Shown in pieces: positions 20,279-31,400 of a DNA stretch of 64,000 nucleotides. The DNA lies in NCBI RefSeq assembly GCF_947179165.1, contig NC_077242.1, forward strand, positions 1,364,001-1,428,000, read 5' to 3'. The notes beneath the pieces are model-generated. The model had not been told where the DNA came from and made no database searches. It worked only from the letters and a program-made list of their open reading frames with translations. Positions within the stretch are counted from its first letter, which is position 1, and each line of letters starts with the position of its first letter. Origin of the DNA: Solanum dulcamara (lineage: Eukaryota > Streptophyta > Magnoliopsida > Solanales > Solanaceae). Position numbers and translations under genes: made by a program.

Positions 20279-20304
20279 GGTGAACCGTCGCCGCACGGTT
20301 CACC
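20279..20304 (+). other. GC-rich perfect hairpin at the predicted 5' end of the kinase leader
   Basis: GGTGAACCGT (20279-20288) and ACGGTTCACC (20295-20304) are exact reverse complements separated by the six-base loop CGCCGC. It stands out in otherwise AT-rich sequence. Its position about 30 bases after the TATA box puts it in the cap-proximal leader, where a stable stem can lower ribosome loading. A dyad binding site in DNA is the alternative. Confidence 0.6.
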
Positions 20305-20524
20305 TTTGACGGGAAAATTAGGGGCTAATATTTTGGGATTCAAAAATGTTCTAATTTTCCTATTGCAAAAAAAATTGATGATAAAGTTTATGAGTGTGTG
20401 TTGGTATTATTTGAATTCGTTTCGAAAAAAATAAAAATTTCAAATTAGGTCGAAAATTTTATTGATGATTTTGAAAAATTGTGCCTAAGATATGGTATTA
20501 GGTAGATTAGCGAAAAGAGGATGG

Positions 20525-23500
20525 ATGAATTGGTTTCCATGTTGTATGCCGGTGGATGATAAGAATCATATTGCCTCTTATGAAGATAGCATCATTCATC
20601 AATACAAAAACGCCAATTCTCCAACACAATTTGCCAACATTTCTCTTAAAACTGGTAATTATGATACGTGTTTTCCTCTCATCTTTTTTAGTCTAAGTGT
20701 GTTGTTGTGGTAGATTCTGCAATTTTTCTTGCAAGTATTTTCTGGCGAAATTAGAGGACTTTCTGTGTTTTCTGTATTTTATGTATTATGTTATGGGAAA
20801 TGTCTGAATTTACTTTGGAAATATGGTAATTTTGCTCTCCATTATAAGTCATTTGCGCATTGGCGTTAACAAATTAGTCGGCATTGACTTTAAATGAGCT
20901 CCAATCTTGTGGGATTACACTGGGTATGTTGTTGTTGTTTGACTTTAACGAGCTCCAATCTTGTGAGATTACACTGAGTATGTTGTTGTTGTTGTTTGAC
21001 TTTTACGAGCTCCAATCTTGTGTGATTACACCGAGTATGTTGTTGTTTGACTTTAACGAGCTCCAATCTTGTGGGATTACACTGAGTATGTTGTTGTTGT
21101 TGTTGTTGTTTGATTTTAACGAGCTCCAATCTTGTGGGATTACACTGAGTATGTTTGTTGTTGTTTTACTTTAACGAGCTCCAATGTGGAGTGGGTAGAT
21201 TGTACTTGTCATAATACTTTGAGAAAAGTGTCCGAGTTTACCTTTTTCTATATGAAGTGTCGTAATTTTACTCTCTGTTATACATCATTCATGCTCTTGT
21301 TGTTAACAAATTATTGTCCCTCGACTTTAATGAGCTCCAATGTGGAGTGGGTATATTCTACATGTCAAAATACTTCGAGAAAATGTCCACATTTACCTTC
21401 TTCTATGTGAACTACCGTAAATTTACTCTCCTTTACATGTCATTCATGCTCTTGTTTTAACAAGCTATTGGTCCTTGACGCTAATAAGTTCCAATGTGGA
21501 GTAGGTAGATAAATTCTACGTTTTAAAATACTTCGAGAAAAATGTCAAAATGTACCTTCTTCTACACAAATATATCGTAATTTTTCTCGCAGTTATATGT
21601 CAATCATGCCCTTGCCGTTAACAAATTATTTGGCCTTGACTTTAACGAGTTACAATGTGGTAGATCCCGTTTCCACGTGTCAAAATACTTCGAGAAAAAG
21701 GTCCAAATTTACTCCTCTTCCTTTGACTATGATATGAAATTACCCTATGTTGGAGGCAAATACGAGATGTAACTATTTGCTAACAACATGCGTATGAATG
21801 ATTAGAAAGTATAACAAGGGTAAATTTAGATATATCATAGAGTATAGGAGTACTTTTACACTTTTCCCTTATATTATCGGTATGATGGTCCCTCTTTCAC
21901 TTTCGTTTCCCCACAATTTGTTGTTCATTGTGTTTTTGGTTGAAACCTTGCGAATGACTAATGAACACCGTACACTAATATTGCTTTCGAACAAGTCATT
22001 GAGTGATTGTTTGTTTTCTGTTTGTGCAAAATATTCAGATAGCAGCAGAAGGAGATACATAGCTACAGAAATAGAAAAGTTTGGGAAAGGGAACATTTCA
22101 GCTCAAGCCTTCACATTCCGTGAGTTGTGTGTTGCAACTCAAAACTTCGACTGTGAATGTTTTCTTGGTTCAGGTGGTTTTGGGAAAGTGTACAAAGGCC
22201 ACATTAAAAGCAAGAATATGGTACTGTCCCCGTATTTCTTTGGTTCGAAAATTGATTAGCTTTCTTCAACGCTAAAAGAAAAACCAAGGGAAAATGATTT
22301 AACTATTGTTCTTTTCATGTTGCTTTAGGATGTTGCTGTGAAGCAACTTGACAGGAATGGTTTCCAAGGAACTAAAGAGTTCCTTGTGGAGGTCCTGCTG
22401 TTGAGTCTTCTCCGTCACTCTAACCTTGTCAATTTGGTAGGATACTGTTCAGACGGTGATCAGAGAATATTAGTTTACGAGTTCATGCCAAATGATTCTT
22501 TAGAAGGCCACCTTCTTGGTATGCATTCATATCCGACCATCTCCAACTTCCGTTAATTGAAGAACTCAAAATATGCATATCCATTTATCCATCCAATAAC
22601 TTGATCAATGAGTGTCATTGACAATAATATAACGTTGATGACATGATCTTGAGTTTGATATTTGCCTTTGTTGAAATTTCCCTTTGTATGGCAGAACTTG
22701 GTCCTGATCAAAAGCCTCTTGATTGGTATACGAGGATGAAAATTGCAGCTGGAGCAGCAAGAGGACTTGCATACTTGCATGAAACGGCTAATCCTCCAGT
22801 GATTTATCGGGACTTTAAATCATCCAACATACTTTTAGATGAGAATTTTGATCCCAAGCTTTCTGATTTTGGACTTGCCAAGCTAGGTCCAACAGGTGAC
22901 AGGACTCATGTGTCCACCAGGGTCATGGGAACCTATGGTTATTGTGCACCTGACTATGCTTGCACAGGTAAATTGACCGTTAAGTCCGATGTATATAGCT
23001 TCGGGGTAGTCTTATTAGAAATAATCACAGGAAGAAGAGTCATCGACAGCTCCAGACCTAGCGAAGAAAAGAACCTCATCAAGTGGGTAAGTTTATAACG
23101 TTTTACTCCATCGTTTCAGTTTATATGACACGTTTTCCTTTCTAGACTGTTAGTGCCAAAAGTGTTATCTTTGTTAAACTCCGTGCCTAGTCACTATTTA
23201 AGCAATTAGGAACCTATCTTTATTTGACAAATTGATGGGCAGGCACGACCACTGATCACCGACAAGAAGAAGTTGCACTTAATGGCAGATCCATTGCTAC
23301 GGGGGAACTACCCGATGAAGGCATTGTATAAAGCTCTAACAGTTGCAGCAATGTGCCTGCAAGAGGATGCCAGTACGCGACCTTTAATCAGTGAAGTAGT
23401 GACTGCTTTAGATTATATATTGAATATCAAGAAACACGAAGATGATCATAAGGAGGAAACTGCAGAAGACACTTACAAATCACCACCTGCATTGCAAACT

Positions 23501-23563
23501 ATTACAAGTCATGTCGATCGTATTGCAAGTAATAAACCTAAATGTGTTAGAGAAAGATACTAA
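20525..23563 (+). CDS. RLCK-VII receptor-like cytoplasmic kinase, PBL23-like, 404 aa (5 exons)
   Basis: Exons: 20525-20654, 22039-22220, 22329-22518, 22695-23086 and 23243-23563; all introns are GT-AG and the frame closes at 405 codons including TAA. The N-terminus MNWFPCCMP has paired cysteines suited to S-acylation but no Gly2, so no myristoylation; an in-frame ATG at 20492 would add 11 residues. The kinase domain begins [13 protein letters not shown]. It has the glycine loop [11 protein letters not shown], the lysine in VAVKQLD, the catalytic loop [27 protein letters not shown], and the activation-loop block [18 protein letters not shown] in place of YRDL and the HLLEL junction agree with Arabidopsis PBL23 and relatives. 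APD in place of APE is unusual but conservative. The C-terminus is hydrophilic. RLCK-VII kinases act below cell-surface immune and growth receptors; a specific partner cannot be inferred. The first intron (1.38 kb) holds a composite minisatellite. Confidence 0.88.
20800..21770 (+). repeat. Composite minisatellite in kinase intron 1
   Basis: Two nested arrays lie here. The larger has units of about 155 bases beginning 'gactttaacgagctccaatg' with starts near 21168, 21323, 21477 and 21638; each holds 'tacttcgagaaaaatgtcc' and 'aacaaattattggcc' words. Inside the first unit, at 20885-21166, is a second array of five units of 51-63 bases with starts at about 20885, 20941, 20998, 21049 and 21112. 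Each small unit joins the opening of the large unit ('gactttaacgagctccaat') to 'cttgtgggattacactgagt' and a TTG run, the 3' tail of an Au-like SINE. Confidence 0.8.
23104..23185 (+). repeat. Stowaway-like fragment in kinase intron 4
   Basis: The text 'tactccatcgtttcagttta' plus 'tatgacacgttttcctttct' resembles one end of the Solanaceae Stowaway consensus. The other terminus is missing. Confidence 0.4.
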
Positions 23564-25100
23564 ATCCGTTTTCCCTTCATTTTCTGGGTTTTGATGTAGT
23601 GTTTGTCAGTATGAATGTCCATAGATTTCTTATATACGGTCATCGAGTTACACTGATAATGTAAAAATTTTGTATACCATCAGTGTATAACTTAAATACT
23701 TAGGAAATCGGATCATTTACCACTTATTTGTATTGATCATCAAAGTACATTACGATCTTTTCCAAACCCAAACTTTATTTGTGGGATCACACGAGTGTGT
23801 TGTTGTACTTTTGGAAAAAAAATTGTGTTTTTGAATTAGATCTTTGATAAAGTATTTGTAAGAACCCACACTTGGATTATTTTTTACTCGTTATTCCCTT
23901 TATATTAAAGTTCAACAAAATCTCTAAAAACTAATAACAATTTACCTCATATGAATAAATCCAAAACTTGATAAAACTAATAAAAACTTTTCAAAAAACT
24001 GGCATTTACAAGTGCCAATCTTGTGATATTGCTATGAATTATGTGCGCTAATAAGGGACCATTTGGTTTTTTGTACAAAGCAAAATATTTTTGGCGAAAG
24101 TTTCAACTTAAATTATACGTTGTTTAGTTAATTTTGCTTTTGTGTATGTATATACGCATAAGTTATACATAAACGTATATATTATTTTATATGAAACATA
24201 TTATGAGTATTAATAATACGAAGATTACCAACAACAAAATAATAAAACTACCCTCACAATTTTTAAAATTTCTATTTTAAAATAATTTTATACTTGATAA
24301 TCTAATCAGATTAGGTGTGCATCGGTTGGTTTGATTCGGTTTTATATATTATCGGTTTGATTTATCAATTTTTTATTTTTAAATACGCTAAATCGATAAT
24401 CAATCTAATAAGATATTTTTATCGATTTTCGGTTTATCGGTTTTTAGTTCATAACGGTTCGATTTTCGATTTAACCAATAAAAAAATGCTCATAAAATAA
24501 TTATAAGACTTCTACAATAATTTGGTGCGACAAGACAATGATGTAACTTTATATAATACTCATAAAATAGAAACATTAGTAACTAACATGAACAAAGAAC
24601 TATACTAATGCAACACAAATAAAAGAAAATAAGACACTGATATTAATATTTAATATTTATGTAGGGGTAAAGTAGTAAATTATTACTGTCTTAATGGGCT
24701 ATTGATTTACCTAATAATCCAATATTAAAATATCAATATCGAATTAATAACCCGATAATTTTTTTATTATAAAATCATGAAAAACTAGTTAACCCAATAA
24801 TCCAGTAACAATAACTCAATAGCATTTCTTTTCGATTTATCGATCGATTCGATTTTTTCACATCCCTATCGATAATCCCTTAAAATTTTAATCAAATAGT
24901 AAATACATTCTAAAAATTATACAATAATATAAAACTTAAACAAAAAGTAATTAATTTCTGTATGATTAGTTGCTATATTTGTAATCTAATATTTTTACAT
25001 AGCTCAAAACATAGATAAGTGAGACTTGCTCTAGTGAGTAGTGGACGCGTAAACCCCCATAAAGCATTATTAAAACATCAGACAACAACATAGTCCATGC
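23564..25100. other. Intergenic region with SINE tail and possible hAT MITE
   Basis: No gene is seen. At 23765-23810 a short piece reads 'tttgtgggatcacacgagtg' followed by TTGTTG, like an Au-like SINE tail. A stretch from about 24313 (TAGGTGTGCATCGGTTGG) to 24868 (ending CACATCCCTA) has loosely inverted ends rich in 'cggttt/aaaccg' words and may be a hAT-type miniature element. Confidence 0.45.
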
Positions 25101-25280
25101 TAGTGAGCTAAAGGCCTCTTTTTTCTTCCTTTTTTTTCAAGAAGAGAGAAGAAAAGGGTTTTAGAGACTCCTCAGCTACTCTCTCTGTCTCTCTCAGTAT
25201 ACACAGTACTGATTGTCTTTGTTCTGTTCTTCTCTACCACCACACCACTTCCAGACAAACAAGAAATTAAAACCCTTGTA

Positions 25281-25289
25281 AAACCCTAA
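25281..25289 (+). promoter_or_regulatory. Telo-box upstream of the organellar DNA polymerase gene
   Basis: AAACCCTAA lies 181 bases before the ATG at 25470, downstream of a pyrimidine-rich 'ctctctctgtctctctcag' stretch. Telo-boxes occur in replication and ribosome-biogenesis gene promoters of plants; function here is inferred from motif and position only. Confidence 0.4.
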
Positions 25290-25469
25290 AAAAAGTTTCC
25301 AACTTTTACAGTTTCACCCCCCCCCCCCGCTCCCAACAAATCCCTTTTACTCTTTTTTTATTATTGTGTGGTTAAAATTTTAAAAAAATAAATATTTGTG
25401 AAGTTTATCAACACGGCCGCTCAGTCTTCCCTTTTGAGCTGCACTAGCAATAAGCTAGTTGGCAGAGCT

Positions 25470-28400
25470 ATGGCATTTTTGGGTCTTTCTGTTCAATCTT
25501 CCCCTTTCAAAACCACTTCTTATGTTTGGTTTTCTCCTCATTCTTTCTCTTCTCGCACTTTTTGGGCTTCTTCTGGTAAACCCCTTCACAGGTTTGACTC
25601 TTTTTTAACTTTATTACTGTTTAAGTTTCATTCTTTATACCTTATGTTATGTGATTACTACTATTGTTTGATAAAGTTTCTTTCTGTACACTTTGAACTT
25701 CTTGTTCTTCTGTTTTACTGCTGTTTTGGGAGTTTTTACTACGTGGGTGCTTATCTTTTGTTTTATTTGGTCGCTCCATGCCCCCTTTTGGATTTTAGGG
25801 TGAATACTATTTGGGTTTCTTGTTTTGTAATAATTTACTCGTTGTCCTTGTCTTTTGTAAAGTTTAAATGCTTACAGAAATGGGTTTTTGGTGTAGTTGG
25901 ATTTTTGTGAAGGATTTTGATGATGTACTGGACTTAATATACTCCCTAGACACTTGGAATTAAGTGGAGTGATGCTTTTGTACACCCATAATACCTCCTT
26001 GCTGTTGAAGTTGTTAATAAAGTAATTTAGTTACTTAAAAGTACTATAGTGGACAATCTCTGGTTCAATTCCAAGCGGAGGCAAAAACAACGTTAGGTGT
26101 TTTCTTTCCATTTGTCCAAGCCTAGTGAACGGAAGTTATCCGGTACCTGTGTTTCTGGGAGGTAGCAGGTACCTCATTGAATTAATTGAGGTGTGCGCAA
26201 GCTGGCTTGAACATTATGGTTACAAAAAAAAGTACCATAGTAGATATTTGATAATACAGTTTGGACGAATATGATGGACCACCAATTGTCAGTTTTATTA
26301 GGGTCGATTGGTACGAGGGATAAGGGATAATCTCAGAATAAAATGCTGGATTATTTTATCCTATGTTTGGTTAGAAGTATTAGGTAAGTCTGGAACTATT
26401 TATCTCACCATTTGTACTACGATGATGAGATAAGTTATGCCATATATATGATGGGATATCTCAATCCGTGGGATAACTTTGTTTATCCGATCCCCAATAC
26501 CAAACGACCCCTAAGAGAAATGTCAGGTCCCAATGGAGAAAGATTTTAGGGCTGTTTCTTAACTTCTATTGTAGGCGGGGCTCCTTTTTATTCCTGATCT
26601 TTGTCTTTTCTTATAAGCTAGAGTGATTAAGATCAAAGTAAAAAATAAAAGAAGGATCCTTTCTGGCGCAATCTTTCTATCATATCCTAAGAAAAGAAAA
26701 TGTACGCAGGAAAGAGCTAGAACAGCCCCGAAATCCCTTATGATTACCGTGGAGGGTGTCAACTTTGTGTTTATTATGGGAATTTGGAACGTATTGGTGA
26801 TCATGAAATATCATCTAATCTCTTTTTGAAAAGATTGTCATTCGTGTTCTTCAAGGAGGAGGAATTTATGCTTCTTTATCCACCACTGTAATGCTGATAT
26901 TATTCCAGTTAGATATCTGTGAAGATGTCTTTGACCATGTATGATCTGATGAATAGGGAGAGAATTGAAAGCATAATGCCAGCTATTTAATGTAGGTTGC
27001 CAAGTCCCAGTTTATAACTGATTGATTAAACCTCACATTCTTTTCCGATTCCAAATTGAATATCATTTGCAGGGGGGAAGATTGCAAAACTCGGAGTATA
27101 GAAAATGCATCGTCCAGCTTAGCTGTGCTTGGTGATCCCATTAAACAGATATCAAGTCATGAAAGAAAGTTATTCTCTAGTGGATTGCAACAGAAAATTG
27201 AGGAAGACAGTATTTACGGATGGAATGCTGAAATTGATGCTATTAAAGCTCTTAAAGCAAAAAGCTCCTATAATAGTTATAAAAAAATTTCAGCGGCTAA
27301 TTGCAGTGTTATTGCCTCCACAAATCGGAAGGTGAAAGATGAAAAATTTGATGTCCCGATTGAAGTCAATACGAGAATGATGCGTGAACGTATCACCTCT
27401 AGCTATTCTGCCACAACCTGTATTTCAGGAGGGAGCTCATCTTCAAAAAGCAAACCACCTTATAACCCTAATAGAGGAGAGAAGAAAGACGTTGGAAACT
27501 GGAGAGAGTATAAAAAACATTTGCCACAACTATCTGTAGGTATCAACCATTCAAGAAACAATGAAGTTACATCAATAAATAAGGTTGATGGTACTAATGT
27601 ATCTCATTTTAAACCCTTGTCAAAAGGTTCCCATCTTAGTGGGCAATTGTCAAGCAAAATTATGGAAGCCAAATTGGAGAAAGCAAATAAACTTTGGGAG
27701 GGTAATGCATCTGATCAAATAAGAGACAGTGTGAATGGGACTGATACCAAGGTGGTTACTGTCAAAGCAAAAGGTGTTATCCAGGAGCAAGTTACTAATA
27801 AAATGGAAAAGAATGCAATTCAATTCGTGACAACTGATTTTGTGAATGCAACTGAGACTAAGATTGCCACTAATGAAGGAACAGGTTTAGGTCACATTAC
27901 CCTCCATGAGAGGCTGGGTGCAATGTTTGAAAAAGTTCATATAGTTGACAATTTATCAGCAGCCAAGGAAGTTGTCGGCAAGCTTACAAGTCAGTACAAG
28001 CATCTTGTCCATGCGTGTGATACAGAGGCATGTCTATCTTAATTTTGTTTGGTTTTTATGATTTATTGTGAATCTGTGATTTCCATGTACATGGAGAATT
28101 CTGTATTTGCAATTAAATTTGTTGTTCAGCCACTTTAGAGCTTATTTACCGTTTTTGATCATTCATACATAGGTAGCGAATATTGATGTTAAGCAGCAAA
28201 CACCTGTTGATCATGGAGAAGTTATATGCTTCAGTATTTATTCTGGACCAGATGCTGATTTTGGTGATGGGAAATGTTGTATTTGGGTAGATGTTCTTGA
28301 TGGAGGTGGCAAGGACCTATTAGTCGAATTTGCTCCGTTTTTCCAAGACCCATCCATCAGAAAGGTAGCCCTTTTATGATGTATCTTTATTTGGGCGATC

Positions 28401-31400
28401 GTTGTTCCTCTAAATGCTTTTTTTCGTGGCTGTCTATTGAAAGTCTTTGTTCATGGCTTGTTTCGCCTAAAGTCATTTCCGGCATGTCATACCATTAACA
28501 TGCAAATTATAATATGCAGTTGTTTTTCTGTAGGTCTGGCACAATTATAGCTTCGACAACCACGTCATAGAAAATTATGGGTTTAAATTATCTGGCTTTC
28601 ATGCCGACACGATGCACATGGCACGACTTTGGGATTCTTCTAGGCGAATTTTGGGTGGTTATTCATTAGAGGCACTAACAGGTGATTCCCATGTCATGTG
28701 TGATGCTAGACTGGTCCATGCTGAAAGGCTATTCCATGATGAAGGTCTGTTTGGTAAAATACCTATGAAAACAATCTTTGGTCGGAAAAAGCTGAAGAAA
28801 GATGGAACTGAGGGTAAAGTAACCATCATTCCTTCTGTTGAAGAGTTGCAAAGGACTGAACGAGAATTGTGGATTTGTTATTCTGCATTAGACTCCATCA
28901 GCACATTGATGCTTTATGAGAGCTTGAAGGAAAAACTATCTAAACGGATCTGGACATTCGATGGAGTTCGTAAAGGATCCATGTATGAATTTTATGAGAA
29001 ATACTGGCGTCCATTTGGTGAGCTTCTAGTTCAAATGGAAACTGAGGGTGTGCTGGTTGACCGTGCCTATCTTGCTGAGATTGAGAAAGTTGCTAAAACT
29101 GAGCAACTGGTTGCTGTGAATAGATTTCGTAACTGGGCAGCTAAGTACTGTGCTGATGCAAAGTACATGAATGTTGGAAGTGACACACAGTTGCGTCAGC
29201 TGTTTTTTGGTGGCATCCAGAATAGGTATAGAGTTTTTCAAAAGTACTTTCTCTCAGAGCAACTTAATCAAAATGTTTTATGTGTCGAATAACTTGCATT
29301 TTACAACACATTTCTCATTCATCTCTTACTGGTTGCCAAATAGCCCCCCCCCCCTGTAATCTTACACCAATGTGGATATTACTGATTTTTGCTGTATGCA
29401 AATCATCCATGGTGGAGTAGCTGTCCTTGGAAAATCCTGCAATGCAAGGCCATACAGGGGAATAAAATACGTATAGAAGGTGTAGTCACCACATGAAGAA
29501 CACGGGCCATAATGCAGTCATGCTTTTGTTGATTTAAAATTATCCCCCCTTATAGTATTGTTTAATAAAGTTAGGTTTAATTGCTTATCTAAGGTACGTG
29601 GGAGGTGCAAAATATATACATTGCCAAAACTCAAGCCCTCACAAAAGTGGAGGGAGTTGAGGAATCAAGTATAGGGCCTAAACAACTACACCAAAAAACC
29701 AAGAAGTACAAATATCTATATTTCAATCTCCGTGCTGCTTCTATGCAGATTTCACCTGTGCGAGAGGTGATACCATGCTTGTGCATGAGATTGAACTTTT
29801 GAGGATCTATGTTCTTGCTGCAGTCCAAAAGTATTGATTTGCAGATGCCATATATACAGCTACATTGAAAGCCAGTTAACCTTCTGGAGTTATGCAGTTG
29901 CAGTATTTTACCCCACTATATAAATTTTAACACCCTAGGATGAGGAGAAAGTTAACCTAGAATGCTAGCGCCATTTCAGTCTAGATGATAGGATATGGGA
30001 AATGTCACTCTACCTAATCTGTCCTTCATGCTTCTAATCTCAATGATACTCTTTTTTTGTGCTGTGCATCTGAAAGTTGTTGTGTCAAGATGTGTTCTGA
30101 GATCAATGATTGTTGCTGAAAATATTTGTCGGTGACATTGAATCTTTTCACGTACACTGCAGCAATGAGAGGAAATACTACCTCTGTCCAGCATCCCATA
30201 ATTAGAGTCCCTTTTTGAAGGATTTGGCAAATTTTGGTAGTCCCAAAAGCGGGATCTAGGGAGGGTAGAATGTACACAAACATAGGTTAATTCATTGTCT
30301 TAAAATAGAATTTATAGTTTTATAAGCTACACAAAAGATACTACAGGTTGCAAAAAAAATTCATTCCAAAAATGCTATACATCTTAATGATTTAGTCAAA
30401 TTGTTCCGTCCTTTGGCTCTGAAGTGAAAAGGGATTATAAATTTGGGATGAAGGAGTACATCATTTTTCATTACCTGTATGGACCAATAAAATTATGAAA
30501 CTGTTGTTAGCTTCCAAGTGAGAAGATGGGTATTTTCCAACTCAGACCAGTATGGACAAGTTCCCTGGCTTTTATTGAAGATATCTCCTTAGTGAGTGCT
30601 GTATTTTCTCTTTTACAATTTCGCGTTGAGCAATGGCAGCATATAATGCCTTTAGTTTCTTTTTTCCTTCAGATTGTTTCGCGCTTATTCAGTCTATAAA
30701 TACCTCTCCTTTGATGTTCTTTATCTTCCCAATAATAATTGCTTTACAGAAGGAATATTGATGAGAGTCTACCTAATGAGAAAGAATTCAAAGTTCCGAA
30801 TGTTGATAAAGTAATTGAAGAAGGAAAGAAGGCTCCCACCAAATTTCGTAAAATCCATCTAAATAGGATTTGTGATCCTATCGACACTGAGATTTTCACT
30901 GCCAGTGGCTGGCCTTCTGTTAGTGGAGATGCTTTGAAGGCTCTCGCTGGCAAAGTTTCTGCGGACTTTGATATTTTTGATGAAGTGGATGGCAATGCTG
31001 AGGAAGTTCCTGAAACAAGCGTTGATGAAGCTTTAGCTACAAATAACGAAGCTCTCAGTCAAAATCGAGAAGTTTCAGCTTATGGAACAGCCTACCACGC
31101 CTTTGGAGGTGGGCAGAAAGGAATTGAGGCCTGTCATGCCATTGCAGCCTTATGTGAAGTTTGCTCCATAGACTCTTTAATATCCAACTTTATCCTCCCC
31201 TTGCAGGCAAGTTGCTTTGTGTTTTGTTCTGTGATGTAGTATATAATCTTTCCTCATGAAACAGCCTAAGAAGTTCTGGGCAAGTTTTACTTGGCTGTCG
31301 AATTTGTTGTTTTAGTTAATCTGCTACCAAGTATTAGTTTTTTACTTTTACTTTTATTTGGCATGATTATGGCATGTGATGAGTTTACATGGAGAAGCGT

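Noticed and set aside
20884..21174. Repeat proteins with [10 protein letters not shown] units on either strand
   Set aside because: They are translations of the intronic SINE-tail minisatellite.
22800..22830. Kinase-dead reading of the PBL23-like protein because of YRDF
   Set aside because: The catalytic Asp is present, and YRDF is usual in PBL23-type kinases as I recall them.
25398..25469. Longer N-terminus of the DNA polymerase
   Set aside because: The frame is open but starts with GTG. The first ATG, at 25470, gives the expected transit peptide.
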